Origin: Zestomonas insulae
Lineage (GTDB): Bacteria; Pseudomonadota; Gammaproteobacteria; Pseudomonadales; Pseudomonadaceae
Assembly: GCF_016901015.1 (NCBI RefSeq)
Contig: NZ_JAFEUP010000002.1
Coordinates: forward strand, 558,001-622,000
Length of the DNA stretch: 64,000 nt
Direction of reading: 5' to 3'
Below are positions 24,889 through 33,324 of this stretch, piece after piece (position 1 is the first letter of the stretch; each line of letters starts with the position of its first letter). The position numbers and the translations under genes are program-made. Below the pieces are notes generated by a model that ran no database searches, had not been told where the DNA came from, and worked only from the letters and a program-made list of their open reading frames with translations.

Positions 24889-26217
24889 CTACAGTCGAAC
24901 CACCAAGCCCGCCAACGCACTCAGTAGCAACACCGCCACCACCCCCACCTTAAAGCGCAACAACGCCACCGCCGCGCCCAGGGCGATCAGCGCCGACGGC
25001 CAGTCGAAGCTGCCGGCGAAGCCGTGTAGCCAGAGCACGTGGTAGGCGAAGAACAGCGCCAGGTTGACGATCACCCCGACCACTGCGGCGGTGATGGCGG
25101 TGAGTGGGGCGGTGAAGTGCAGTTCGCCGTGGGTGGATTCCACCAGCGGGCCGCCGGCGAGGATGAACAGGAACGACGGCAGGAAGGTGAACCAGGTGAC
25201 CAGCCCGGCCGCCACCGCGCCGGCGAGGAAGGCCTGGTCGGCGCCGAACATCGGTTGCAGGTAGGCCCCGACGAAGGCGACGAACGCCACCACCATGATC
25301 AGCGGTCCGGGGGTGGTTTCGCCGAGGGCCAGGCCGTCGATCATCTGCGTTGGGGTGAGCCAGCCGTAGTGCTCGACCGCGCCCTGGTAGACGTAGGGCA
25401 GCACCGCGTAGGCGCCGCCGAAGGTGAGCAGCGCGGCCTTGCTGAAGAACCAGGCCATCTGCGTCAGCGTGCCCTGCCAGCCGAACAGCGCGGTGAGCAG
25501 GCCCATCGGCAGCAACCACAGCAGGGCGCCGATCAGCAGTAGAAGCGCCAGGCGCGGCCAGCGAAAGCGGGCGTGCGCGGGCGGTGGGGTGTCGTCGTCG
25601 ATCAGCGCCGGGCCGTAGCTGGCGTTCGTCAGCGTCGGGCCGCCGCCGGGACTGAACTGCTGCGGGGCCAGGCGTCCGCCGAGGTAACCGAGCAGCCCGG
25701 CGCCGAGCACGATCAGCGGGAAGGGCAGCGCGAGGGCGAAGATGGCGACGAATGCCGCGGCGGCGATGGCCCACAGCCAGGCGTTCTTCAGCACCCGGCC
25801 GCCGATGCGCAGCGCGGCCTGCAGCACGATGGCGGTCACCGCCGGCTTGATGCCGTAGAACAGGCCGGCGAGCAGCGGCAGGTGGCCGAAGGCGATGTAC
25901 AGCCAGGACAGGCCGATAAGGATGAACAGCGACGGCAGCACGAACAGCGCACCGGCCAGCACGCCGCCCCAGCTGCGATGCAGCAGCCAGCCGAGGTAGG
26001 TGGCCAGCTGTTGCGCCTCCGGGCCGGGCAGCAACATGCAGAAGTTCAGCGCGTGCAGGAAGCGCCGCTCGGATATCCAGCGGCGTTGCTCGACCAGCTC
26101 TCGATGCATCAGGGCGATCTGCCCGGCCGGGCCGCCGAAGCTGATGAAGCCGAGCTTGAGCCAGAAACGCAGGGCCTGGCGGAGGCTGATCGGCTGGGAC
26201 GTCTGGTGAGAAGACAT
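24889..26217 (-). CDS. chrA: Chromate transporter, two-domain CHR family
   Basis: A 442-residue inner-membrane protein made of two homologous CHR halves, about residues 10-185 and 225-435. The motifs FISFGGPAGQIALMHRELVEQRRW and LLPGPEAQQLATYLGW are in the N half; LLTFGGAYAVLPYVYQ and GETTPGPLIMVVAFVAFVGAY are in the C half. It exports chromate; the specificity of orphan copies is not certain. It stands alone, next to the cassette cluster. Confidence 0.92.
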   Translation of the reverse strand: MSSHQTSQPISLRQALRFWLKLGFISFGGPAGQIALMHRELVEQRRWISERRFLHALNFCMLLPGPEAQQLATYLGWLLHRSWGGVLAGALFVLPSLFILIGLSWLYIAFGHLPLLAGLFYGIKPAVTAIVLQAALRIGGRVLKNAWLWAIAAAAFVAIFALALPFPLIVLGAGLLGYLGGRLAPQQFSPGGGPTLTNASYGPALIDDDTPPPAHARFRWPRLALLLLIGALLWLLPMGLLTALFGWQGTLTQMAWFFSKAALLTFGGAYAVLPYVYQGAVEHYGWLTPTQMIDGLALGETTPGPLIMVVAFVAFVGAYLQPMFGADQAFLAGAVAAGLVTWFTFLPSFLFILAGGPLVESTHGELHFTAPLTAITAAVVGVIVNLALFFAYHVLWLHGFAGSFDWPSALIALGAAVALLRFKVGVVAVLLLSALAGLVVRL

Positions 26218-26279
26218 GGGCCCACGCGGCGGACGACGATGAGTGTTCTATAGCATGAGACAGTGACAGTTCGAGGGAA

Positions 26280-26314
26280 ACGGCCCGTCGCGGCGCGGAG
26301 CCGGGACGGGCCGT
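26280..26314. terminator. Possible terminator of the rof operon
   Basis: ACGGCCCGTC and GACGGGCCGT form a long inverted repeat just after the rof stop (minus strand) and are followed there by a short TTTCCC stretch. The weak U tract lowers confidence. Confidence 0.45.
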
Positions 26315-26318
26315 GCAA

Positions 26319-26597
26319 TCAGAACGCGCAGAACTGGCCGGCGAGTTCCACCCGGCCGAAGCTGGCGCCGGGGTTCAGCGGAGTGATGGCGAGCAGCTCG
26401 TCGAGGCGCACTTCGGTGCTGCCCTGGGCGGTCTCGAGGACGAAGAATTCCTCCTTGCTCGCCGCGGTGCGGGTGGTCAGCGCCTGGGCCTCGAAGCTGG
26501 CGCCGTTGACCTGCTCGACCCGCAACCGGTAGCCGTGCATGCAGGCGATCTCCAGGTAGTCGTGCAGATCGCAGTTCAGGGGGCGGTAACTGTTCAT
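26319..26597 (-). CDS. rof: Rho-binding antiterminator (Rof family), copy 1
   Basis: A 92-residue protein of the ROF family, which binds the Rho termination factor and blocks its RNA site. The family pattern is clear: YRPLNCDLHDYLEIACMHGY, RVEQVNGASFEAQALTTRT, EEFFVLE, VRLDELLAITPL. It lies 9 bases after the DUF2024 gene and is probably the last gene of a three-gene unit. A second copy is at 52080-52358. Confidence 0.85.
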   Translation of the reverse strand: MNSYRPLNCDLHDYLEIACMHGYRLRVEQVNGASFEAQALTTRTAASKEEFFVLETAQGSTEVRLDELLAITPLNPGASFGRVELAGQFCAF

Positions 26598-26606
26598 TAG
26601 AACCTC

Positions 26607-26864
26607 CTAGCAGCCTTGTAGCGGGATGATGAAGTAGCCCTGTTGCGTGATGGCCGCAGCCACCTCCGGTGGTGCCGACTCGCTGTGGCAGAACAGGCAC
26701 TCGCTCTGCTCGACGTCGGCGTCCTGCAGGCCCCGGTCGGCGAGGAAGCGCCGGGCGAAGCCGGTGGCGCGCTCGACGTCGCCGCCGTGGGTGAGCACGT
26801 CGAAGTGCAGGTAGCGACCGTCGCGGGTGCGCACGTGGGTATCGAAGACTTTGACGTCCATCAT
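26607..26864 (-). CDS. DUF2024 family protein
   Basis: An 85-residue cytoplasmic protein (MMDVKVFDTHVRTRDG...) of the DUF2024 family, with a characteristic SECLFCHSE motif whose two Cys and His may bind metal. Two adjacent ATG codons (26864 and 26861) follow AAGGAGG; the first overlaps the upstream stop as ATGA. The function is unknown. Confidence 0.75.
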   Translation of the reverse strand: MMDVKVFDTHVRTRDGRYLHFDVLTHGGDVERATGFARRFLADRGLQDADVEQSECLFCHSESAPPEVAAAITQQGYFIIPLQGC

Positions 26865-27607
26865 TTGTCCTCCTTGAGTTTCCAGGTGGCCGGCAGCGAC
26901 AGGTCGCCGGATGCCACGTCCCACACACTGCTGACGCACAGCAGCGGGTTGTGCAGGTCGGCGTTGACCTGCAGCGCGGCGGTCACCCCGTCGTAGTTGA
27001 AGCTGGCCGGGAAGCCGACTGCCGCCAGCGGCACGCGGATCTGCGCGGCGTTGGCCTTGACGTTGAGCTCATAGCCGGGCGAGTCGATGTAGATCGGCGC
27101 GCCGGGCCAGGTCGCCGGCAGCTTGGGTTTGGCGCCTTCCGGAATGTCGCGCACCTTGAGGCCGGACGGTCCGCAACTGGCGTCCTTGCTCAGCACCACC
27201 CAGTGCGAGTGCCACAGGCCGCCATCGTTGTCCTTCTTGCCGTCGCGGTTCTCGTCGAGCTGCGGGGTGTCGTCGAAGTCCGGGTGCGAGGTCAGCGCCA
27301 GGGCGAGGATGCCGGATTCTTTCTCGAAGCCCACCGCGCTGCTGTCCAGGCTGGTCGGCCACACGTAGCTGTACACCTCGGCGCGGGCGAAGCTGCCCTT
27401 GGGCGATGGCGTGCGGCTGCCGGCCTGGCCGTCGACCAGTTGTTCGAAGACCAGGTCGTTGCCGTCCTTGAAGACGCGGGTGTGGACCAGGTCGAAGGCG
27501 GCGTCGGCCTTGTCGGACTTGGCGCTGTGGATGCCTTCGGCGTCATGGGCCCAGGACTGGCTGGCGAGCAATGCGCCAAGGGCGAGGGCGTACGTGCGGG
27601 CTTTCAT
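26861..27607 (-). CDS. Exported hypothetical protein
   Basis: A 248-residue protein with a signal peptide (MKARTYALALGALLASQSWA) and a mature N-terminus starting HDAEGIH. A GLWHSHWVVL segment and an acidic DENRDGKKDNDGG loop could bind metal ions. The single Cys residues (SCGPSG and LLCVSS) might form a disulfide. I do not recognise the family. ATG 27607 follows AAGGAGATAGGCAG. It is divergent from a Cys-rich MarR regulator, which probably controls it. Confidence 0.65.
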   Translation of the reverse strand: MKARTYALALGALLASQSWAHDAEGIHSAKSDKADAAFDLVHTRVFKDGNDLVFEQLVDGQAGSRTPSPKGSFARAEVYSYVWPTSLDSSAVGFEKESGILALALTSHPDFDDTPQLDENRDGKKDNDGGLWHSHWVVLSKDASCGPSGLKVRDIPEGAKPKLPATWPGAPIYIDSPGYELNVKANAAQIRVPLAAVGFPASFNYDGVTAALQVNADLHNPLLCVSSVWDVASGDLSLPATWKLKEDK

Positions 27608-27732
27608 CTGCCTATCTCCTTGCTGTTGGTATCGGATCGAAACTGTGTGTAAAGCTACTCCCGGGCGGGTCTTTGTCAATATGGTTTTTATTCGATACTA
27701 TTTATCGCTCTGATTGATTGCGGAGTGCCGCC

Positions 27733-28290
27733 GTGCTGTTCGACCTGCTGGAACGCCTCTCCGCGCTAACCCGCGTGTGGTTCCGCCAACATCCGCTGCT
27801 CGCCGATCTGCAGCCGGTGCAACTCAGCGCGCTGCTCTACCTGTCGCGCTGCAACCGCTACTCGAACACGCCGCTGGCGGTCGCCGACTACCTCGGGCTG
27901 ACCAAGGGCACGGTGTCGCAGTCGCTCAAGGCGCTGGAGGGCAAGGGCCTGCTGAGCAAGGCGCCGAGTGCGCGCGACAAGCGCAGCGTGCATCTGGAAC
28001 TGACTGGTGCGGCGCGCGCGCTGCTCGGCGCGGTGATGCCGCCGGCGTTTCTCAGCGCCGCGGCGGCACGCATGGGCGCCGATGCGCAGCAGCTCGAGCA
28101 ACTGCTCGGCGACCTGCTGCGCAACGTCCAGCGTGATCAGGACGTGCCGAGCTTCGGCCTGTGCCGCACCTGTCGTTTCCACCAGACGGTCGACGGCCTG
28201 CCGTTCTGCGGCCTGACCCACGAACCGCTCAGTCACGCCGAGGCAGAACTGATTTGCCGCGAGCATGCGCATCCGTTAGAGGAGGCTTGA
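27733..28290 (+). CDS. MarR family regulator with C-terminal Cys/His cluster
   Basis: A 185-residue protein. A winged-helix MarR domain (recognition region LAVADYLGLTKGTVSQSLKALEGKGLLSK) is followed by a C-terminal extension with Cys144, Cys147, Cys159 and Cys175 plus His150, 163, 168 and 178. That pattern looks like a metal or Fe-S site. GTG 27733 with GGAG seven bases upstream is preferred to a TTG at 27718. It is divergent from the exported protein/DUF2024/rof unit across 125 bases; CGATAC-type half-sites lie between. Confidence 0.82.
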   Translation: MLFDLLERLSALTRVWFRQHPLLADLQPVQLSALLYLSRCNRYSNTPLAVADYLGLTKGTVSQSLKALEGKGLLSKAPSARDKRSVHLELTGAARALLGAVMPPAFLSAAAARMGADAQQLEQLLGDLLRNVQRDQDVPSFGLCRTCRFHQTVDGLPFCGLTHEPLSHAEAELICREHAHPLEEA

Positions 28291-28430
28291 GAGCATGTTT
28301 ACGATCTCCTGGCTCGCGGCCAGACCGCGTCAAAAGCGGCCTCAAAATGCTCATTTACACTTCGTAAACTGCGCTTTTTCGGCCGCTTTTTCCTTGTCTG
28401 GCTCTAATCCAGAAAATCCTAAACAGGCTC
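28291..28430. repeat. 140-bp palindromic repeat element, copy 1
   Basis: The element begins GAGCATGTTTACGATCTCCT and its end is the imperfect complement of that beginning. Inner parts are also complementary (AAAAGCGGCC with GGCCGCTTTTT; CATTTAC with GTAAACTG), so the whole element can form one long hairpin. An equally long copy lies at 43156-43295. It fills the space between the MarR gene stop and the MOSC gene start. Confidence 0.85.
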
Positions 28431-28434
28431 TCGG

Positions 28435-29124
28435 ATGAGCGCGCGCATCGTCCTCGACCAATTGCTCACCGGCCGCGCGGTCGCCTACACGCGTGCCGAG
28501 ACCCGCAGTGCGATCGCCAAGACGCCGCGCGACGCGGCCCTCGCGGTGAGCAGCAGCGGGCTGGCCGGCGACGAGCAGGGTGACCTGCGCGTGCACGGCG
28601 GCATCGACAAGGCCATCCACCACTATCCGCGCGAGCACTACGCCGCCTGGGCCGCCGAGCTGGGCGCGCACGCGCTGCTGGGCACAGCGGGGGCGTTCGG
28701 CGAGAACTTCAGCACCTCGGGCTGGACCGAGCACGACGTCTGCCTCGGCGACCGCATCCGCGCCGGCAGCGCATTGCTCGAGGTGTCCCAGGGGCGCATG
28801 CCGTGCTGGAAGCTCAACGACCGTTTCGGCGTGCCGGAGCTGGCCCTGCGCGTGCAGCAGAGCGGCCGCACCGGCTGGTACTACCGGGTGCTCGAGAACG
28901 GTGTGATGCGCGCCGGCGACGTGTTGCAGCGCCTCGAGCGGCCGTTGCCGGAGTGGCCGCTGGCGCGCCTGTCGGCGGTGCTGTTCAGCTCGACCATCGA
29001 CACTGAACTGCTGCGCGAGTGCCTGGCCTTGCCGCTCGCCGCCTCCTGGCGGCGCACCCTGACGCGGCGCCTGGAGAACGGTGTGGTGGAAGACTGGAGC
29101 CCGCGTCTGCAGGGCCCGCAGTAG
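28435..29124 (+). CDS. MOSC domain protein, YiiM-like
   Basis: A 229-residue protein. A MOSC domain (about residues 25-165) contains the conserved Cys in GRMPCWKLNDRFG and the GENFSTSGW segment, followed by the C-terminal three-helix region of YiiM-like proteins. Members reduce N-hydroxylated bases or handle sulfur with molybdenum cofactor; the substrate here is inferred from the family. The 140-bp repeat ends 4 bases before the ATG, so the element supplies the 5' untranslated region. Confidence 0.85.
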   Translation: MSARIVLDQLLTGRAVAYTRAETRSAIAKTPRDAALAVSSSGLAGDEQGDLRVHGGIDKAIHHYPREHYAAWAAELGAHALLGTAGAFGENFSTSGWTEHDVCLGDRIRAGSALLEVSQGRMPCWKLNDRFGVPELALRVQQSGRTGWYYRVLENGVMRAGDVLQRLERPLPEWPLARLSAVLFSSTIDTELLRECLALPLAASWRRTLTRRLENGVVEDWSPRLQGPQ

Positions 29125-29128
29125 CGCG

Positions 29129-30025
29129 TCAGGAACGCAGCGTGGCGTCGGCCGGGGCCAACCAGCGCGAGCGGCCGGCGGCGAGCACCAGCCAGCAGGC
29201 GAGGATGAACGGCGCGGTCAGCGGCGGCAGCCCGAGCACGCCGAAGCAGGGCTGCAGTAGCCAGCTGAGCAGGATGCCGAGCAGCGGCGCCCAGATCCGC
29301 CGATGGCTCAGCGCGATGGCCACCAGCACCGCGTTGTAACCGGCCAGGCCGAACAGCGCGCTGGTGCTGGTGCCGTCCAGGCTCAGCGCCATCAGCAGGC
29401 TCGCGGCGGCCGCACCGAGCGCCCAGGCGGCGCAGCGCCAGCCGGCGAACAGCAGCGCGAGCAGCACGCAGGCGCCGGCCAGCGGCGAGCCGAGGAAGAT
29501 CACCTGACCGATGCTGCGCAGCAGCGCGGCGCCGAGGCCCAGTGCGTCGCCCTGCAGGACCTGCGCGGCGGCGCTGCGCGACTCCAGGCCGAACAGCTCG
29601 GCGCTGGCCAGGCTCAGCCAGCCGAACAGCACGAAGGGCAGGGTGTACACCGGCAGCCCGCCGCGCAGCCGGCCGCGGCGCAGCAGGGCATGCAGCAGAG
29701 CGGTGGCCAGCGCCGCGGCGGCGCACAGCAGCACCGCCATCGGCAGCGACCAGAGGAACTGGCTGGCGAACAGCAGGCCGACCAGCGTGGCGTTGTAGCC
29801 GTACAGGCCGGCGTCGCGGTCGCTGGCGCCATAGCCCAGACGCCAGGCGACCAGCAGCCCGGACAGCGCGCCGAGCAGGGCGCCGGGCAGCAGCGCGAGG
29901 TTCTCCACGGCGATGGCGACGAGGATCAGCGCGCCACACAGGGCGTGCTGTTGCAGGAAGATCTGGCTGCAGCCGTTGAGCAGGGCGCGCAGGGTGGGGA
30001 GGAGGCGATCAGGCAGGGGCGTCAT
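29129..30025 (-). CDS. Urea transporter (UT family)
   Basis: A 298-residue inner-membrane protein with two homologous halves. Each has the UT signature LPxxTxPF (LPVYTLPF and LPPLTAPF) and a GYNA segment (GLYGYNATLVGLLF and GLAGYNAVLVAIAL). It forms a urea channel in known members. It sits near the catabolic cluster that releases urea from allantoate and ureidoglycolate, a sensible link, though urease genes are not in the window. Confidence 0.9.
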   Translation of the reverse strand: MTPLPDRLLPTLRALLNGCSQIFLQQHALCGALILVAIAVENLALLPGALLGALSGLLVAWRLGYGASDRDAGLYGYNATLVGLLFASQFLWSLPMAVLLCAAAALATALLHALLRRGRLRGGLPVYTLPFVLFGWLSLASAELFGLESRSAAAQVLQGDALGLGAALLRSIGQVIFLGSPLAGACVLLALLFAGWRCAAWALGAAAASLLMALSLDGTSTSALFGLAGYNAVLVAIALSHRRIWAPLLGILLSWLLQPCFGVLGLPPLTAPFILACWLVLAAGRSRWLAPADATLRS

Positions 30026-30154
30026 GGGTCGCTAGCGGCAAAAAGAGGCGACCGTTGAGGAGCCGGTCGCCTGGAAATCCGGCGCGAAGCCAGATGGGAG
30101 CGTTTGAGCTGTTGCAATCCGTCGGACGGATCATTCCGTAGGCATGGACCGATG

Positions 30155-30220
30155 ATCGCGAATGAATTCGCTCCTACAGGCGGGGGGGAGCGCCTTGTGT
30201 AGGAGCGGATTCATCCGCGA
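30155..30220. repeat. REP pair in outward orientation
   Basis: ATCGCG...GCTCCTAC at 30155-30177 and GTAGGAGC...CCGCGA at 30199-30220 are two units of the GTAGGAGC family. Their order is the reverse of the other pairs in the window, as if the outer halves of two REPINs had been left. Confidence 0.8.
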
Positions 30221-30234
30221 GCAACCGAGCTGCG

Positions 30235-31650
30235 TTACGACAGCGTTTCGATGCGCAGCGTGTTGGTGGTGCCCGGCTGGCCGAAGGGGATGCCCGCGGT
30301 GATCACCACGGTGTCGCCTTTCTTGGCCAGGCCCTGGGCCTGGGCAATTTCCAGCGCGGTGCTGCTGACTTCCTCGACCTTGCTCAACCGCGCATTGACC
30401 ACCGAGTAGATGCCCCAGGCCACGGTCAGGCGGCGTGCGGTGTGCAGGCTCGGGGTCAGGCTGAGGATGGTCGCGGTGGGCCGCTCGCGAGACGCGCGCA
30501 GGCTGGAGGCACCCGACTCGCTGTAGTTGACCAGTGCCGCCACCGGCAGGATCGCGCTGATCCGGCGGATCGCGCAGCTGATCGCGTCGGAGGCGGTGGC
30601 CTCGGCCTGCGGGCGGCCGACGTCGAGCTGGGCCTGGTAATCCGGGCCGTTCTCGATCTGGCGGATGATCTTGCTCATCATCTGCACGGCTTCCAGCGGG
30701 TAGTCGCCCGAGGCGGTCTCCGCCGAGAGCATCACCGCGTCGGTGCCTTCGGCCACGGCGGCGGCCACGTCGGTGACTTCGGCGCGGGTCGGCGCCGGCG
30801 AGAAGCGCATCGATTCGAGCATCTGCGTGGCGACCACCACCGGGCGGCCAAGGCGGCGGCAGGTGGTGATGATGTCCTTCTGGATGCGCGGCACGTTCTC
30901 CGCCGGCACTTCGACGCCGAGGTCGCCGCGCGCCACCATGATCGCGTCGCACAGCTCGGCGATCGCCTCCAGGTGCTGCACCGCCGATGGCTTCTCGATC
31001 TTCGCCATCAGGAACGCCTTGCCCTGGATCAGCTCACGCGCCTCGACGATGTCCTCGGGGCGCTGTACGAAGGACAGCGCTACCCAGTCGACGCCCAGTT
31101 CAAGGCCGAAGTCCAGGTCGCGGCGATCCTTGGCGGTCAGCGGGGAGAGCTGCAGCACCGCTTCCGGCACGTTGACGCCCTTGCGATCGGACAGCTCGCC
31201 GCCGGCGATCACCGTGGTGTCGATGGCGTCGGCATGCTTGGCGGTCACTTCGAAACGCAGGCGGCCGTCGTCGAGCAGCAGGCTCATGCCCGGCTGCAGC
31301 GCGGCGATGATTTCCGGGTGCGGCAGGTTCACGCGCTGGGCGTCGCCCGGCGTGGCGTCGAGGTCGAGGCGGAAGGCCTGGCCCTTGGCGAGCTGCACCT
31401 TGCCCTCGGCGAAGCGGCCGACGCGCAGCTTCGGCCCCTGCAGGTCCATGAGGATGCCGATCGGGTAGTTCAGCTGACGCTCGACTTCGCGCACCCACTG
31501 GTAGCGCAGCGCGTGGTCGGCGTGTTCGCCGTGGCTGAAGTTGAGACGGAAGATGTTGACCCCGGCCTCGACCAGCTGGCGGATGTCGTCGATGCCTTTG
31601 ATCGCGGGGCCGAGGGTGGCGAGGATTTTTACTTTCTTGTCGGGAGTCAT
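30235..31650 (-). CDS. pyk: Pyruvate kinase
   Basis: A 471-residue glycolytic enzyme (phosphoenolpyruvate + ADP to pyruvate + ATP). The KILATLGPA N-terminus, FSHGEHADH, MVARGDLGVEVP (Mg and substrate site), ATQMLESM and DAVMLSAETA blocks are all present. It is the last gene of the glyoxylate operon and overlaps the glycerate kinase stop (ATGA). Its place completes the path from glyoxylate to pyruvate. Confidence 0.95.
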   Translation of the reverse strand: MTPDKKVKILATLGPAIKGIDDIRQLVEAGVNIFRLNFSHGEHADHALRYQWVREVERQLNYPIGILMDLQGPKLRVGRFAEGKVQLAKGQAFRLDLDATPGDAQRVNLPHPEIIAALQPGMSLLLDDGRLRFEVTAKHADAIDTTVIAGGELSDRKGVNVPEAVLQLSPLTAKDRRDLDFGLELGVDWVALSFVQRPEDIVEARELIQGKAFLMAKIEKPSAVQHLEAIAELCDAIMVARGDLGVEVPAENVPRIQKDIITTCRRLGRPVVVATQMLESMRFSPAPTRAEVTDVAAAVAEGTDAVMLSAETASGDYPLEAVQMMSKIIRQIENGPDYQAQLDVGRPQAEATASDAISCAIRRISAILPVAALVNYSESGASSLRASRERPTATILSLTPSLHTARRLTVAWGIYSVVNARLSKVEEVSSTALEIAQAQGLAKKGDTVVITAGIPFGQPGTTNTLRIETLS

Positions 31651-32921
31651 TTGGCAGGAACCTCGAGGATCAGGATGGCGCGGAAGTCGTTGACGTTGGT
31701 ACGGGTCGGGCCGCTGACGATCAGCTGATCGAGCGCGGCGAAGTAGCCATAGCCGTTGTTGTTGTCCAGTTCGTCGCTGGCGGACAGGCCCTGGCGCGCG
31801 GCGCGGGCATAGCTGTCGGGGGTCATGATGGCGCCGGCATTATCCTCGGAACCGTCGATGCCGTCGGTGTCGCCGGCCAGCGCCCAGACGCCCGGCAGAC
31901 CCTTGAGGCTGTCGGTGAGACTGAGCAGGAACTCGGCGTTGCGTCCGCCACGGCCGTTGCCGCGCACGGTGACGGTGGTTTCGCCGCCGGAGAGGATCAC
32001 GCAGGGCGCCGCCAGCGGCTGGCCGTGCAGGACGATCTGCTTGGCGATGCCGGCGTGCACCTTGGCCACTTCGCGCGATTCGCCTTCCAGGTCGCCGAGG
32101 ATCAGCGGCGTCAGGCCGGCGGCGCGGACCTTGGCGGCGGCGGCGTCGAGCGCCTGCTGCGGCGTGGCGATCAGCTGGAAGTGGCTGCGCGAAAGGCACG
32201 GATCGCCAGGCTTGACCGTCTCCGAGCGCGGGTCGAGCAGCCAGGCGCGCACGTGCGCCGGTACCTCGATGCTGTAGCGGGCGAGGATCGCCAGTGCCTC
32301 GGCCGAGGTGGTCGGGTCGGCCACGGTGGGGCCGGAGGCGATCACCGTGGCCTCGTCGCCGGGCACGTCGGAAATCGCGTAGGTGTACACGGTGGCCGGC
32401 CAACTGGCCTTGGCCAGGCGGCCGCCCTTGATCGCCGAGAGGTGCTTGCGCACGCAGTTCATCTCGCCGATGGTCGCCCCGGATTTCAGCAGCGCCTTGT
32501 TGATCGCCTGCTTGTCCTTGAGGCTGATGCCTTCGGCGGGTAGGGCCAGCAGCGACGAGCCGCCGCCGGAGAGCAGGAAGATCACCCGATCGCTTTCGCT
32601 GAGGTTGCTGACCAGTTCCAGCACGCGGCGGGCGACCCGTTCGCCGGCGTCGTCCGGCACCGGGTGGGCGGCTTCCACCACTTCGATCTTCTGGCAGTTG
32701 GCGCCGTGCTCGTAGCGGGTCACCACCAGCCCGGAAATCTCGCCGTGCCACTCGCGCTCGATCACCTCGGCCATCGCCGCGGCCGCCTTGCCGGCGCCGA
32801 TGACGATGACCCGCCCGCTGCAGTCGGCCGGCAGGTGGTCGGCGAGTACCTGACGCGGATGGGCGGCGGCGATGGCGGTGGCGAACAGGTCGCGGAGCAG
32901 GGCTTGCGGATCGAGGGACAT
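31647..32921 (-). CDS. ttuD: Glycerate kinase, MOFRL family (often annotated as hydroxypyruvate reductase TtuD)
   Basis: A 424-residue protein. The N-terminal GCK domain has VIGAGKAAAAMA and FLLSGGGSSLLALP; the C-terminal MOFRL domain has ILSGGETTVTVRGNGRGGRNAE and AGDTDGIDGSEDNAGA. The family is now generally viewed as glycerate 2-kinase, which fits between tartronate-semialdehyde reductase and pyruvate kinase; older annotation calls it hydroxypyruvate reductase. ATG 32921 follows GGAG at ten bases. Confidence 0.88.
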   Translation of the reverse strand: MSLDPQALLRDLFATAIAAAHPRQVLADHLPADCSGRVIVIGAGKAAAAMAEVIEREWHGEISGLVVTRYEHGANCQKIEVVEAAHPVPDDAGERVARRVLELVSNLSESDRVIFLLSGGGSSLLALPAEGISLKDKQAINKALLKSGATIGEMNCVRKHLSAIKGGRLAKASWPATVYTYAISDVPGDEATVIASGPTVADPTTSAEALAILARYSIEVPAHVRAWLLDPRSETVKPGDPCLSRSHFQLIATPQQALDAAAAKVRAAGLTPLILGDLEGESREVAKVHAGIAKQIVLHGQPLAAPCVILSGGETTVTVRGNGRGGRNAEFLLSLTDSLKGLPGVWALAGDTDGIDGSEDNAGAIMTPDSYARAARQGLSASDELDNNNGYGYFAALDQLIVSGPTRTNVNDFRAILILEVPAK

Positions 32922-33324
32922 GGGAGGCTCCAGTGTTGTTCTTGCGTGTATGGGCCGATTGCAATCCTCAGGGCTCGGCTTGGCAAGCGCTGAGGGTTGG
33001 AATCGACCAGCCCGTCCGGCAGGCCGTGACACCGCCGGCCGGGAGGTCGAAAGGGGTACCGCGAGAGTAGCGGGGCGGGCAATCCGAGCTTTCCGAGACT
33101 CGTGACCAAGTGCCGGAGTACCTGGCAGACCTTGCTGCGCCACGCCTTTCCCACGGTGTGAAACACCCGGCTCGTGACCGGGGCCGGTCGGTACGGCGTT
33201 GGGGGTAGACAGTCCCTTCGCCGTACCTGCCAGTCGAACTGGATTCCCGCCTGCGCGGCGGCCCGCGCAGGGGAATGACGGGGTGGCCGTCACCCCCGCG
33301 AATGCGGGGGCCCAATTAACCGCC
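32922..33324. repeat. Gap between glxR and ttuD with GTCATTCCCC-type repeats
   Basis: No gene is supported in these 403 bases. The part near glxR (33240-33317) holds palindromic units of the ATTCCCGCCTGCGCGG / GGGAATGACG family and a CCCCCGCGAATGCGGGGG hairpin. The remaining 300 bases show no feature I recognise. Confidence 0.6.

Noticed and set aside
28291..28430. Small peptide gene in the 140-bp element
   Set aside because: The same translated segment occurs in both copies only because they are repeats; no ribosome site and no coding bias.
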